Shown: piece after piece, positions 18,000 to 27,520 of the stretch
Position numbering within the stretch: the stretch's first letter is position 1
Layout of the letters: every line of letters starts with the position of its first letter
Assembly (NCBI GenBank): GCA_022616415.1
Contig: JAKEEU010000250.1
Coordinates: 1-64,000 of the forward strand
Reading direction: 5' to 3'
Source of the DNA: Candidatus Zhuqueibacterota bacterium
Lineage (GTDB): Bacteria > Zhuqueibacterota > Zhuqueibacteria > Zhuqueibacterales > Zhuqueibacteraceae
DNA length: 64,000 nt
Notes under the pieces: model-generated
Told to the model about the DNA's origin: nothing
The model's input: only the letters and a program-made list of their open reading frames with translations
Databases searched by the model: none
Translations under genes and position numbers: made by a program

Positions 18000-18032
18000 C
18001 TTTGTTTTCCAAAATCTTTTTTGATAAAGCGA

Positions 18033-18061
18033 TTGACTCGGCCAAAAAATCTCTTTATATT
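18033..18061 (+). promoter_or_regulatory. Sigma70-type promoter of the SPFH gene
   Basis: TTGACT and TATATT are separated by exactly 17 bp. Transcription would start near 18068, about 50 nt before the ATG at 18118. Confidence 0.7.
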
Positions 18062-18117
18062 GGAGCAGAGCTTACAGCTAACATCATTTTCACTTTTTAA
18101 CTTTCCGGGAGGAGATC

Positions 18118-18993
18118 ATGCAGTTCCTTTTATTTCTCGCCGTTGCGCTGATTGCGTTCGGCACTTATTTCGCTTCCCGCAAACGTCCGTTGGCGACCCG
18201 AGGCGCGGCGAGCGTGGCGCCGATTGTCGGCGTCGTCGCTCTGCTGGCGGCCGTGGGTTCATGTCTAACCGTCGTTCCGGCCGGACACGTCGGCGTCGTC
18301 GACTTCTTCGGCACCGTCTCGCCCAATACGTTGAAGGCCGGTATCAACCTCGTGAATCCCTTGGCTAACGTTGTCAAATTTTCGGTGAAAACGCAAGAGC
18401 TTAAAGAGACCATGGAGGTGCCATCGAAAGAGGGGCTCACCGTAAAACTGGAAGTGAGTGTGCTTTATCACCTCAATCCGGAGCAGGCCGCCGAAGTCTA
18501 CAAAACCATCGGGCCGAATTACGCCGAGATCATACTCCAGCCGCAATTTCGCTCGGTCAGCCGGGGGGTGACTGCCGGCTTCGAAGCCAAGGCGCTCTAT
18601 ACTTCCGAACGCGAGTTGTTAGCCGGTCAGATTCAAGACCAGTTGCGCAAAATCGTCGAATCGCGCGGCATCACGGTCGAAAACACACCGCTGCGCCAGG
18701 TAGGATTGCCCGCGCGCTTGTCCGAATCCATTGAAGAAAAATTGCGCTCCGAGCAAGAAAGCCAGCGCATGGAATTTGTGCTCACCAAAGAGAAGCAGGA
18801 AGCCGATCGCAAACGGATTGAAGCGCAGGGCATCGCCGATTTTCAAAAAATCGTTGCCCAAGGCCTCAGCGATCAATATTTGCGATGGAAAGGCATTGAA
18901 GCCACGGAAAAATTGGCCAATTCGTCGAATGCGAAAGTCGTCGTCGTCGGCAGCGGCAAAGACGGCTTGCCGTTGATTCTCGGCGGGCAATGA
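18118..18993 (+). CDS. SPFH/prohibitin-family membrane protein
   Basis: The 291-residue product starts at an ATG with GGGAGGAG. Two hydrophobic segments lie at residues about 1-18 and 33-55. The SPFH domain spans about 52-225 (PAGHVGVVDFFGTVSPNTLK, YTSERELLAGQIQDQLRKIV), followed by the usual charged coiled coil (EEKLRSEQESQRMEFVLTKE, KQEADRKRIEAQGIADFQ). Family members form large rings in the membrane, often to guard FtsH-type proteases. No protease gene is adjacent, so the partner is unknown. The word-array hairpin just downstream may end the transcript. Confidence 0.9.
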   Translation: MQFLLFLAVALIAFGTYFASRKRPLATRGAASVAPIVGVVALLAAVGSCLTVVPAGHVGVVDFFGTVSPNTLKAGINLVNPLANVVKFSVKTQELKETMEVPSKEGLTVKLEVSVLYHLNPEQAAEVYKTIGPNYAEIILQPQFRSVSRGVTAGFEAKALYTSERELLAGQIQDQLRKIVESRGITVENTPLRQVGLPARLSESIEEKLRSEQESQRMEFVLTKEKQEADRKRIEAQGIADFQKIVAQGLSDQYLRWKGIEATEKLANSSNAKVVVVGSGKDGLPLILGGQ

Positions 18994-19002
18994 GTCACAG
19001 TA

Positions 19003-19107
19003 GGAGTATTGGAGTGATGGATTACTGGAGCGCTGGAGTATTGGAGCATTGGAGGCTCCATTATTCCACCAATCCATTAATCCATCAATTCAACACTCCA
19101 ATACTCT
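19003..19107 (+). repeat. Short-word palindrome (TTGGAGTA words)
   Basis: The left arm is made of imperfect GGAGTATTGGAGTGATGG-like words, and the right arm of their complements (CACTCCAATACTC), with GGAGGCTCC at the centre. A TTTT follows. It can fold into a long hairpin after the SPFH stop and may end that transcript. Confidence 0.7.
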
Positions 19108-19120
19108 TTTCAGAAAGCGC

Positions 19121-19149
19121 TTGATTTTTAACCTCGTACTCTCTACATT
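19121..19149 (+). promoter_or_regulatory. Sigma70-type promoter of the thiamine operon
   Basis: TTGATT and TACATT are separated by 17 bp. The predicted start (about 19156) coincides with the first base of the TPP aptamer. Confidence 0.7.
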
Positions 19150-19156
19150 TATTTTA

Positions 19157-19239
19157 GACCGTAGGGGTGTCCCGCAAAACGGGACTGAGAGTATACCCTC
19201 GGAACCTGATCTGGATCATACCAGCGTAGGGAAACGGTC
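19157..19239 (+). promoter_or_regulatory. TPP riboswitch (THI element)
   Basis: All conserved blocks of the thiamine pyrophosphate aptamer are present in order: closing stem GACCGT/ACGGTC, AGGGGTG, ACTGAGAG, ACCCTCGGAACCTGATCTGG and ATACCAGCGTAGGGAA. The downstream genes (TonB-dependent receptor and thiamine pyrophosphokinase) fit thiamine control. A T-tailed hairpin at 19282-19328 provides the off-switch by early termination. Confidence 0.97.
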
Positions 19240-19281
19240 GACGCAGTCGAGCTGCTAAATTTTTTTGCCTCGTTTTCAAGC

Positions 19282-19328
19282 AGCCGTTTTCTCTTACTTG
19301 GTCTCCAAGTCAGGGAAACGGCTTTTTT
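19282..19328 (+). terminator. Riboswitch-controlled intrinsic terminator
   Basis: Arms AGCCGTTTTCTCT and AGGGAAACGGCT are followed by TTTTTTATTT. An inner CTTGGTCTCCAAG hairpin extends the stem. It lies between the aptamer and the receptor gene. Confidence 0.9.
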
Positions 19329-19422
19329 ATTTCGAATAAGCGAAGTCGGGCTTGCACAGTAGAATTTTACTATATGGAAAAATCGTTGAGCGCAAGGCCG
19401 ATTTCAAAACGGAGACGAGGTC

Positions 19423-21879
19423 ATGAAAAACGCAATTATACTTTGGTGTGCCGCCTTTCTTTTATTCTGTACTGTTGCCACGGCTCAACAGCTCGCGACA
19501 ATTTCAGGGACAGTGCGCGATGATGAAACCGGCGAGGCGCTCGTGGGTTGCAATGTCGTGATCGCAGGCACGACGATCGGCGCGACGACGGAGGCGCAGG
19601 GAAATTTTCAGCTCACCGGCATGCCTTATGGCAAAGCGACGCTCGTGGCCAGTTTTATCGGCTACGAAACGAAACGCCGCGAGATCGAGATTGCACAACC
19701 CAACGTGCTGGTCAATTTCCGTTTGACACCCGCAGCGATTGCAGGACCGGCGGTGACCGTCGTCGCAACCCGCGGCCGCGAAAGAGAAACGCCGGCGGCA
19801 TTTTCCACACTGACGCAAAACGACATTCAAGCGCGATACGCCGTCCAGGACTTGCCGGTGCTGTTGAGCGAGCTCCCCTCCACGAAGTTTTATTCCGAAA
19901 GCGGCAACGGCGTCGGCTACAATTATCTCTCCATTCGCGGATTCGATCAGCGGCGCATTTCCGTGCTCATCAACGGCGTGCCGCAAAACGATCCGGAAGA
20001 CCACAACGTTTATTGGGTGGACTTTCCGGATTTGCTGGCGAACGTGGAGGATATTCAAGTGCAGCGCGGCGCCGGCAGCGCCTTCTACGGGCCGCCGGCC
20101 ATCGGCGGATCGGTCAACATCATCACGTCACACTTTTCGCCGGAGCGCCGTATCAGCGCTTACGTTGGTGGCGGCACGTATGACACGCGCCGCTATTCCC
20201 TCGCGCTGAACAGCGGGCTATTGCGCAACAAGTACATGTTGTTCGGCCGCTTCTCGCGGATTCAGAGTGACGGCTATCGCGACCGTTCGTGGGTCGATTT
20301 CAAAAGTTATTTTCTTGGGGCCGCGCGCGTGGGCGAAAAATCAACCACGCGTTTGCATTTTTACGGCGGCCCGATTGAAGACCATCTGGCCTATTACGGC
20401 ATTTCCAAAGAAAGCGCCAACAGGCGTGACTTGCGCCGTGAAAATTCGATTCGCCGTCCAGACGAGATTGAAAATTTCAACCAGCCGCATCTCGAGCTTA
20501 TCCACGAATATCGCGCGAACGATCGCTTGCGGTTGAACAACACGGTCTTCTGGGTGCGCGGTTATGGTTTTTTTGACTACGACGGCTCGTGGGCGCCGAT
20601 GTCATATTATCGCTTGACACCGCAATATGGTTTTGCCGTCACCGGCAATCCCGAAGAGGTTTTCGTTGACAGTTTGTTGATTCGGGCTTACGTCGACAAC
20701 ATTCAATATGGCTGGCTGCCGCAAATCACGTGGCTGCACGGCCGCGGCGATTTGACGATGGGGGCCGAGCTGCGCGTGCATCGCTCTTTGCACTGGGGCC
20801 GCATTCAAGACGGCGATAGCGACTTGCCGCGCGCGATTGCCGGCGAGTTTCGCGGCCTGAGTTATGTTGGCAGCCGGCGCTATTATGAATATCGCGGCGC
20901 CAAGAATATCATCTCGCCTTATCTTCATGCCACCTATCTGCTGCGACCGAATTTGAATGTGATGTTCGATCTGCAATTGGCGCATTTGCAGTACCGGCTT
21001 TACGACGAAAAATTTATCGGCACGGAATTTACGCGGCCTTACAATTTTCTGAATCCCAGGATCGGCATCAATTACAATTTCAACGAGCAGCTCAATGTGT
21101 TTGCAAATTTTTCACGCACCAGCCGCGAGCCGCGCTTAAAAAATTTTTACGATGCCGCTGAAGCGAGCACACCGGAGAGCTGGGGCGCTGTCGTGCCGCA
21201 GTTCGAGATCAATCCCGACGGCAGGTATAATTTCGACAAACCGTTGGTCAACCCCGAAACGCTGAATGACTACGAATTTGGCGTGGCTTATCGCAACGGC
21301 GGGTGGCGCGCCAGTGTCAATTTCTTCTATATGGATTTCAAAGACGAAATCATCAAGCAGGGACAGCTCGACCGCTTCGGACAGCCGATTACCGGCAATG
21401 CCGAGCGCACGCTGCACACCGGCATCGAGCTCATTACAAGCGCCCGCATTTTTCCCAAACTGACGTTGAGCGGCAATCTGATGCTCAGCCGGAATGAGCT
21501 CAAAAAATATTCAGTTTTCCAAAGCGATGGCACGCGCCAGATTTTGGATGGCAATCCCATTGCCGGCTTTCCGGATGCGCTTGCCAACGCGCGGTTGACA
21601 TTTGCCGATTTCGGCTTGATCGCCTCGCTGGCGATGCAATATGTCGGCAAGCAATATACCGATAATTTCAAAAACGAACAGAATACGGTCGATCCTTACA
21701 CCGTGTTCAACGGCATGATGGGCTACACTTTCACTCGCGGGTCGATGCTCGGCGGCTTGTCACTACAGTTGCATGTTCAGAATTTGTTCGACAAGCTGTA
21801 TATCATGCATGGAGAAGGCGAGGAATTTTTCCCGGCCGCGGAGCGGCAAATTTTTGTGAATGCGAAGTACGATTTGTAG
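19423..21879 (+). CDS. TonB-dependent outer-membrane receptor, probably for thiamine
   Basis: The 818-residue product starts at an ATG with GAGACGAGG and has a signal peptide (LWCAAFLLFCTVATAQQ). Residues about 25-105 are a CarboxypepD_reg-like domain (SGTVRDDETGEALVGCNVVI). The plug follows at about 115-240 (YLSIRGFDQRRISVLINGVP, IQVQRGAGSAFYGPPAIGGS). The remainder is a 22-strand barrel ending in ...IFVNAKYDL. The TPP riboswitch upstream and the thiamine kinase gene 80 bp downstream point to thiamine (or a phosphate ester) as cargo. The inner-membrane carrier usually paired with such receptors (PnuT or another) is not in the window. Confidence 0.93.
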   Translation: MKNAIILWCAAFLLFCTVATAQQLATISGTVRDDETGEALVGCNVVIAGTTIGATTEAQGNFQLTGMPYGKATLVASFIGYETKRREIEIAQPNVLVNFRLTPAAIAGPAVTVVATRGRERETPAAFSTLTQNDIQARYAVQDLPVLLSELPSTKFYSESGNGVGYNYLSIRGFDQRRISVLINGVPQNDPEDHNVYWVDFPDLLANVEDIQVQRGAGSAFYGPPAIGGSVNIITSHFSPERRISAYVGGGTYDTRRYSLALNSGLLRNKYMLFGRFSRIQSDGYRDRSWVDFKSYFLGAARVGEKSTTRLHFYGGPIEDHLAYYGISKESANRRDLRRENSIRRPDEIENFNQPHLELIHEYRANDRLRLNNTVFWVRGYGFFDYDGSWAPMSYYRLTPQYGFAVTGNPEEVFVDSLLIRAYVDNIQYGWLPQITWLHGRGDLTMGAELRVHRSLHWGRIQDGDSDLPRAIAGEFRGLSYVGSRRYYEYRGAKNIISPYLHATYLLRPNLNVMFDLQLAHLQYRLYDEKFIGTEFTRPYNFLNPRIGINYNFNEQLNVFANFSRTSREPRLKNFYDAAEASTPESWGAVVPQFEINPDGRYNFDKPLVNPETLNDYEFGVAYRNGGWRASVNFFYMDFKDEIIKQGQLDRFGQPITGNAERTLHTGIELITSARIFPKLTLSGNLMLSRNELKKYSVFQSDGTRQILDGNPIAGFPDALANARLTFADFGLIASLAMQYVGKQYTDNFKNEQNTVDPYTVFNGMMGYTFTRGSMLGGLSLQLHVQNLFDKLYIMHGEGEEFFPAAERQIFVNAKYDL

Positions 21880-21958
21880 CCCAGACCGCCGGTCTGGTTC
21901 CAGGCGAGGACGTCTGGATTACATGCAGAGAGAAGGCGAGGGATTTTTTCAATCATTT

Positions 21959-22624
21959 ATGCCAAAACGAACCGCGCTCATCATCGCCAACAGCTTCTTG
22001 CCTGCCGCCTCGATTCTCGACGAATGCCGCGCGCGCGCCGAGGCGATTCTATGTGCCGACGGCGGTGCCAATCGTGCCCGCGAGCACTGGTTGGTTCCGG
22101 ATTTTATCGTCGGTGATCTCGATTCGATTTTGCCCGAGACGCGCGCGGCATTCCCGAACGCGCAGTACGTGCACCGGCCGAGCCAGTACGCCACCGATCT
22201 CGAAAAGACTTTGCAATTTGCCGTCGAGCAGGGTTTTAATCGCGCTTTGTTGGTGGGAATAAGCGGGCTGCGCTTCGATCACCAGATTTGCAATCTCAAC
22301 ATCGCCGAGAAATTTTGCGCGCAAATCGAGATTGAGATGCACGATGATTTCGGCATCGGCTTGTTTCTCTCAGCGCAAAAGGCGGAAGCGACCATGCGCT
22401 TCGAGGCGTTCGTTGGGCAACAAGTGTCACTTTTCGCCTTTCGCCGCGCCGAAGGTATTTTCACGGAGGGCTTGAAATACCCGCTGCAAGACGAAGCGCT
22501 CGAATGGGCAGTGCGGGATGGATTGAGCAACGAGGTGATCCAATCGCCGGTGACGATTCGGATGAAGCCGGGAACGCTTTTTATATATCGCGTCAGAGAA
22601 AAAAAGCTATTGCCCAACGGATAA
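21959..22624 (+). CDS. Thiamine pyrophosphokinase
   Basis: Makes the cofactor thiamine pyrophosphate from thiamine and ATP in the cytoplasm. The ATG at 21959 is chosen because the domain begins at once (MPKRTALIIANS); an earlier ATG at 21923 is possible. About 221 residues. Motifs: ADGGAN near residue 36, then PDFIVGDLDS (metal/nucleotide site), the substrate pocket around SQYATDLEKT and LLVGISGLRFDHQICNL. The C-terminal half is the thiamine-binding beta fold. It closes the riboswitch-controlled unit and gives feedback: its product shuts the riboswitch. Confidence 0.93.
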   Translation: MPKRTALIIANSFLPAASILDECRARAEAILCADGGANRAREHWLVPDFIVGDLDSILPETRAAFPNAQYVHRPSQYATDLEKTLQFAVEQGFNRALLVGISGLRFDHQICNLNIAEKFCAQIEIEMHDDFGIGLFLSAQKAEATMRFEAFVGQQVSLFAFRRAEGIFTEGLKYPLQDEALEWAVRDGLSNEVIQSPVTIRMKPGTLFIYRVREKKLLPNG

Positions 22625-22682
22625 AAAAACGACCAACGGATGCAAAGATTTTTTTAAAATCCGTTGGCCGCTTCTCCGGTGG
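22613..22682. repeat. CCAACGGAT-type palindromic repeat, copy 2 of 3
   Basis: CCCAACGGATAA and ACCAACGGAT on the left face AATCCGTTGGCCGC and TCCGGTGG on the right. The copy begins inside the last codons of the kinase gene and fills the convergent gap with the dehydrogenase gene, where it may act as a two-way terminator. Confidence 0.8.
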
Positions 22683-22761
22683 TTTTAATCCTGCGAAACC
22701 ATTCAAATTGTGAGCAATCCCAAGTTTTAACGATTTTTTTAAGTTCTGGTGGCAAAGCAAT

Positions 22762-23736
22762 TCAATATCCCCGCTCCTTATCAAACACATTCCGCAACGG
22801 CTCCCCGCGCACGTATCGCGCCAGATTTTCCGCGAATTGCCCGCCAACGCGATCCACGTACTCGGCAAAGTTGCCGGAGATGTGCGGCGTTACAAAAACA
22901 TTTTCCAGTTGCCAAAAGGGATGGTTTTCCGGCAGCGGCTCGGTTTGAAAAACGTCGAGCACGGCGCCGGCGATTTTCCGTTCTTGCAGCATTTCGAGCA
23001 GGGTTTGCTCATCAACCAGATCGCCGCGGCCGATGTTGATGAAATAAGCGCCCGGTTTCATCGCGCACAGCCGTTCGGCGCTCAGCAGGCCGCGCGTTTC
23101 CGCCGTGAGCGGCAGGACGAGAACAACGAAATCAGCCCGGCCAAGAAATTCGTCAATCTGCGCCGGAGAAAAAATATCGGTCACATATTCCGGTTTGGGC
23201 AAATTGGGCTGCCGGCGCAAGCCGATGACTTGCAAACCCACCGCGGCGCACCACTTCGCGATCTCCGTTCCGATGGCGCCCATCCCGAGAATGCCAACGG
23301 TTTTTCCCGCCAGCGCAAAACGGTTTTTGACCATTTCTTTCTGCCGCCACTTTTTCTCAAATTGGCCGCGCGCTGCCAAGTCGAAACGATTGGCGAGAAA
23401 CAAAATCGCGCCGAGTACGTATTCTGCCATACGGTCGCCGTGAATGCCGCGCGCGTTGGTCACAACAACATCGCTTTGCACCAACTCTGGAGAGAGCGAC
23501 TTTTCTATGCCCGCGGCGCCGAAATGCAGCCAGCGCAATTTGCGGCAGCGCGAAAATTGCTCGGCAGAAAAGCGATACGCCGCAATCACTTCGGCCTCGA
23601 CCATCAACTCGTCAAATTGGGCCGGATCGAGCGACAGCTCGATCTTGCCGATTTCTGCACCGAGCTGGGATTTGATTTGCTCATAAAGTTTTTTCATGCG
23701 AGCCGGGTTGGAGGTCAAGTTAACGGCGACGAGCAT
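22762..23736 (-). CDS. D-isomer-specific 2-hydroxyacid dehydrogenase
   Basis: The 324-residue product interconverts a 2-oxoacid and a D-2-hydroxyacid with NAD(P). The nucleotide site is TVGILGMGAIGTEIAKW. The catalytic set is Arg in NIGRGDLVDE, Glu in VFQTEPLPENHPFW and His in VTPHISG. The order and spacing match the GhrA/SerA-like family. The exact substrate is unknown; glyoxylate or hydroxypyruvate reduction is likely for this subgroup. The gene is on the minus strand after glutamate dehydrogenase, but a 13-bp perfect hairpin lies between them. Confidence 0.9.
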   Translation of the reverse strand: MLVAVNLTSNPARMKKLYEQIKSQLGAEIGKIELSLDPAQFDELMVEAEVIAAYRFSAEQFSRCRKLRWLHFGAAGIEKSLSPELVQSDVVVTNARGIHGDRMAEYVLGAILFLANRFDLAARGQFEKKWRQKEMVKNRFALAGKTVGILGMGAIGTEIAKWCAAVGLQVIGLRRQPNLPKPEYVTDIFSPAQIDEFLGRADFVVLVLPLTAETRGLLSAERLCAMKPGAYFINIGRGDLVDEQTLLEMLQERKIAGAVLDVFQTEPLPENHPFWQLENVFVTPHISGNFAEYVDRVGGQFAENLARYVRGEPLRNVFDKERGY

Positions 23737-23774
23737 GAGTAAGTAAATTTTTTAGCGATATTATCTTGACAAAG

Positions 23775-23808
23775 GGATGCTTGATTCGGCCTGGAGAATC
23801 AAGCATCC
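23775..23808 (-). terminator. Perfect 13-bp hairpin between gdhA-like and dehydrogenase genes
   Basis: GGATGCTTGATTC (23775-23787) and GAATCAAGCATCC (23796-23808) pair without mismatch around an 8-nt loop. On the minus strand only CCCTTTGTC follows, so termination would be weak without a U-run. Confidence 0.55.
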
Positions 23809-23840
23809 AGGATCGAGCTTACCTACGGGCGCAGCCAGCC

Positions 23841-25127
<1,287 letters not shown>

Positions 25128-25171
25128 AAACAAGCTCCTCCTTTTGCCTTGGGGTTTGAAAATTCAGTAAG

Positions 25172-25639
25172 TTACAGACATGGCCAAATGGATTCTATCA
25201 ATTCAATATTTTCTTTCGGTTGACATAGAAAAGTTGTAGGGAACAAGAAGAGAATATTTTCCTGTACGACCAGCAACTTCTTTTGCGTCTTAAACTTTGA
25301 AGCTTTGATCGCCTCGATTGCCGCTGCATCGCATAATGGGTGCAATCCTTGCGTAAGGTAGACAGCCTCAACTCTGCCGTCTTCATCTATCAAAATTTGG
25401 CAATAAAGTGTTCCAGTGATTTCCATTTTCCTTGCAGCTTCAGGATATTCTGGTAATCTTAAGTCAATTATGAACGATTTAAATTCTGGCTCCCGAAAAA
25501 TAGGTACCTCTGCATAAAGAGAATCTGCTTTTTCAATGCCATAGCCGTCGCGTGAATAAAAAGCCGGCTTGATTCCAGGCGTCGAGCAAGAAATCGAAAT
25601 AAAGATTGTTAAGATGAGAAATTTAGTTACACTCTTCAT
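25172..25639 (-). CDS. Small exported TonB C-terminal-domain protein (probable lipoprotein)
   Basis: The start at 25639 is preferred (MKSVTKFLILTIFISISCSTPG, AGAGGA upstream), giving about 155 residues. The hydrophobic stretch ends at a Cys in a loose lipobox (SISC). Residues about 60-140 match the TonB C-terminal fold (LRLPEYPEAARKMEITGTLY, ILIDEDGRVEAVYLTQGLHP). It lacks the membrane anchor and Pro-rich arm of a true TonB, so it is not the energy transducer; such free domains are common in FCB-group bacteria and their role is unclear. The nitrilase gene lies 37 bp upstream on the same strand. Confidence 0.8.
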   Translation of the reverse strand: MKSVTKFLILTIFISISCSTPGIKPAFYSRDGYGIEKADSLYAEVPIFREPEFKSFIIDLRLPEYPEAARKMEITGTLYCQILIDEDGRVEAVYLTQGLHPLCDAAAIEAIKASKFKTQKKLLVVQENILFLFPTTFLCQPKENIELIESIWPCL

Positions 25640-25676
25640 AGTAGTTTTCCTCTCTGCAAACGGCTGGCAGGCTGTT

Positions 25677-26534
25677 TTAAGCTGCATGATGACGCGCCAA
25701 TTCACGGATGGTCAGCGCCACATCTTCATCTCGTCGCAGCGGCATTTTGAGCCGCGCCTCGCGAATCTTCTCCAAATCGAGCGTGTGAATGAGCAAATCG
25801 CGTTCGCCATATTTCGCCGTTGCTTCGATCTCGCCAAAGGGATTGAGGATTTGGCTGCCGCCCCAAAAATGAAACGGGCCTTCCGCGCCGATGCGGTTGA
25901 CGAAGATGAAATAGGCGGCGAACATGCGGGCGTAAAACTGGCTCAACAACCGGCATGCGCCCGGACTGGTCGCCGGTTCCGCAACCAGCGGAGGCTTCGA
26001 CGCCGCGTTTCCAGTGCTCGAACAATGTATTGAGAAAAAAATCTTGGCACCGTCGATCCACAAGAGATGCGCCGCGGAGGGATGCCAATTTTCTTCGCAG
26101 ATCAAAATGCCGCAGCGACTGAACGCGTTATCAAACGCGGCCAGGCGGTCGCCGCGCGCAAAGTGTTTTCCTTCTTCGAAGGGGCCGTAAGTCGGCAGGT
26201 AAACTTTGTCGTGCCGCTGCAAAATCTTCCCGCCGGAGAAATAAAGCGCCGAGTTGTAAACGCGATGATCCGGCGACTCTAACACGAGGCCGATGAGAAT
26301 ATCAATCTGGCGTGATTGTTCGCGCAACGGATCGAGAAATTTTGCCTGTTCGGTCAAAGCGACTTCAGCGGCGCGCTCTTGCAAATGATAACCGGTCAAA
26401 CCGAGTTCCGGGAAGACAATGAGCTGCGCGCTTTGTTGTTTTGCGGCCATGGCAAGCTCGAGATGCGTTTGCAGATTCGCTTCGAGATCAGCGAGCCGGC
26501 AATCGATTTGGGCGAGGGCGATTGTGAAATTCAT
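25677..26534 (-). CDS. Carbon-nitrogen hydrolase (nitrilase superfamily)
   Basis: Hydrolyses a C-N bond in an amide or nitrile. The start at 26534 (MNFTIALAQIDCRLADLEAN) fits the family N-terminus; longer versions add non-conserved residues. About 285 residues. The catalytic triad is visible: Glu about 43 (IVFPELGLTGYHL), Lys about 108 (DKVYLPTYGPFEEG), Cys about 145 (CGILICEENWHP). It resembles the predicted amidase branch near NAD synthetase amidotransferase domains and beta-ureidopropionase; the substrate is unknown. It starts 10 bp after an 80-residue gene of unknown function and probably shares its transcript. Confidence 0.9.
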   Translation of the reverse strand: MNFTIALAQIDCRLADLEANLQTHLELAMAAKQQSAQLIVFPELGLTGYHLQERAAEVALTEQAKFLDPLREQSRQIDILIGLVLESPDHRVYNSALYFSGGKILQRHDKVYLPTYGPFEEGKHFARGDRLAAFDNAFSRCGILICEENWHPSAAHLLWIDGAKIFFSIHCSSTGNAASKPPLVAEPATSPGACRLLSQFYARMFAAYFIFVNRIGAEGPFHFWGGSQILNPFGEIEATAKYGERDLLIHTLDLEKIREARLKMPLRRDEDVALTIRELARHHAA

Positions 26535-26544
26535 AAGCTGAATG

Positions 26545-26787
26545 TTAATATCCCTGTCGCGATGGGTCATCCGGAGTTCTATCGCTGGAGCGGAACATAC
26601 TGAGGACAAATTGTTGCGTCAAATGAGCTGCGTCCGCGCTACTTGGTGTCGGATGATCGCCATGCTTCATCAGGTGGCGCACGACTTCGCGCACGACTTT
26701 TTGCACGAGCGCCGGATCGGCGTCCGGCCCCAACTCCTGCAGCGTTTCGCGTACGATCTGCCGGAGCTTGTCGTCACTGAGTTCCAT
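26545..26787 (-). CDS. Small helical protein, unknown function
   Basis: An 80-residue product beginning MELSDDKLRQIVRETLQELG, with amphipathic helices up to HLMKHG and a Ser/Asp-rich tail. The opening helix resembles the short targeting helices of enzymes packed in bacterial microcompartments, but no shell gene is present, so this is only a likeness. It lies just upstream of the nitrilase-family gene and just downstream of a terminator, so it probably opens a two-gene unit. Confidence 0.6.
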   Translation of the reverse strand: MELSDDKLRQIVRETLQELGPDADPALVQKVVREVVRHLMKHGDHPTPSSADAAHLTQQFVLSMFRSSDRTPDDPSRQGY

Positions 26788-26799
26788 AAGCCCATTTTT

Positions 26800-26838
26800 T
26801 ATGAAATAAAGAAAGCCGCATCATAAGTGCTGCGGCTT
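26800..26838 (-). terminator. Intrinsic terminator (minus strand)
   Basis: AAGCCGCA (26813) and TGCGGCTT (26831) pair; on the minus strand TTCTTTATTTC follows. It ends the DUF2283 transcript before the 80-residue gene. Confidence 0.75.
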
Positions 26839-26895
26839 GTAACGGTGGGAAAATATAAAAGATTTTGTGAGTTTTGCAAGGGATTTTTGTGCGGT

Positions 26896-27132
26896 TCAAT
26901 CTTGGAGAGCGGCCATCTTTCGCACCGGGCTAAGTTCTAAAATCACCTGATCTAAATCCTCTTTGCCAAGCAATAAGCTGGCATCGAGAATTTCAAGGCC
27001 GGCCAGCAATCCATCCGTACCATAATCTGCTACAATGCCCCCCCCGAGATCACGGTTTTCAACACCGCCTGGACTAATTGGGCGGAGTTGGATGTACAAG
27101 GCATCTGCTTCGGAGTCGTATGTAATCTTCAT
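26896..27132 (-). CDS. DUF2283 family small protein
   Basis: The 78-residue product has the family pattern: MKITYDSEADALYIQL, then GGGIVADYGTDGLLAGLEIL. Members are small beta-alpha proteins often found next to DUF4258 proteins and suspected to be antitoxins. Here the neighbour upstream, ending 7 bp before this start, is exactly a DUF4258-like frame, but broken. So this may be the surviving half of a toxin-antitoxin-like pair. Confidence 0.85.
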   Translation of the reverse strand: MKITYDSEADALYIQLRPISPGGVENRDLGGGIVADYGTDGLLAGLEILDASLLLGKEDLDQVILELSPVRKMAALQD

Positions 27133-27139
27133 GGGCGTT

Positions 27140-27379
27140 TTAGAGAGTATAGTAAACTTTTACCGTAATGACGACGATCTCAGTAGTTTCTTCTGCAAAA
27201 ACCGGCTCGACAATTTTATACTGATAAAATTGCTGATTGACCGGTGAAACATTGTTGAAGGTAAACTTTTTCTGGGCACGCCATCGACCGCCATGGGCCG
27301 GCTGCCACTGACTGGCGCGAATTGTCTCTCGGATTTCAGTCTCAGTGACGCCACGCTGAATAGCTCTTACTCTCGCGTG
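27140..27379 (-). pseudogene. DUF4258-like gene, start lost by frameshift
   Basis: Reading from 27379, the frame gives HARVRAIQRGVTETEIRE and ends ...EIVVITVKVYYTL, a good match to the DUF4258 pattern (HA-x-x-R...RG(I/V), then a final beta hairpin). The codon just before His is TGA and there is no ATG, GTG or TTG anywhere in the frame, so it cannot be translated alone. An overlapping frame upstream (MTSFFVMIILNGDFG...SNLT) would join it if two bases had been lost in a TTGACACGCG stretch. Mutation or sequencing error are both possible. Confidence 0.65.
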
Positions 27380-27520
27380 TCAAGTTAGACGAATTGGCTT
27401 CTGCACCAAAATCCCCGTTGAGTATAATCATCACAAAAAACGATGTCATTACCGATCTAATCTTACAAAAAGATAAGAAATTTTGAGAATTTTGCAAGCA
27501 AAAATTCACCCAAACGTTTT

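Noticed and set aside
26545..26787. Bacterial microcompartment cargo protein
   Set aside because: Only the first helix resembles a targeting peptide; no shell protein genes are in the window.
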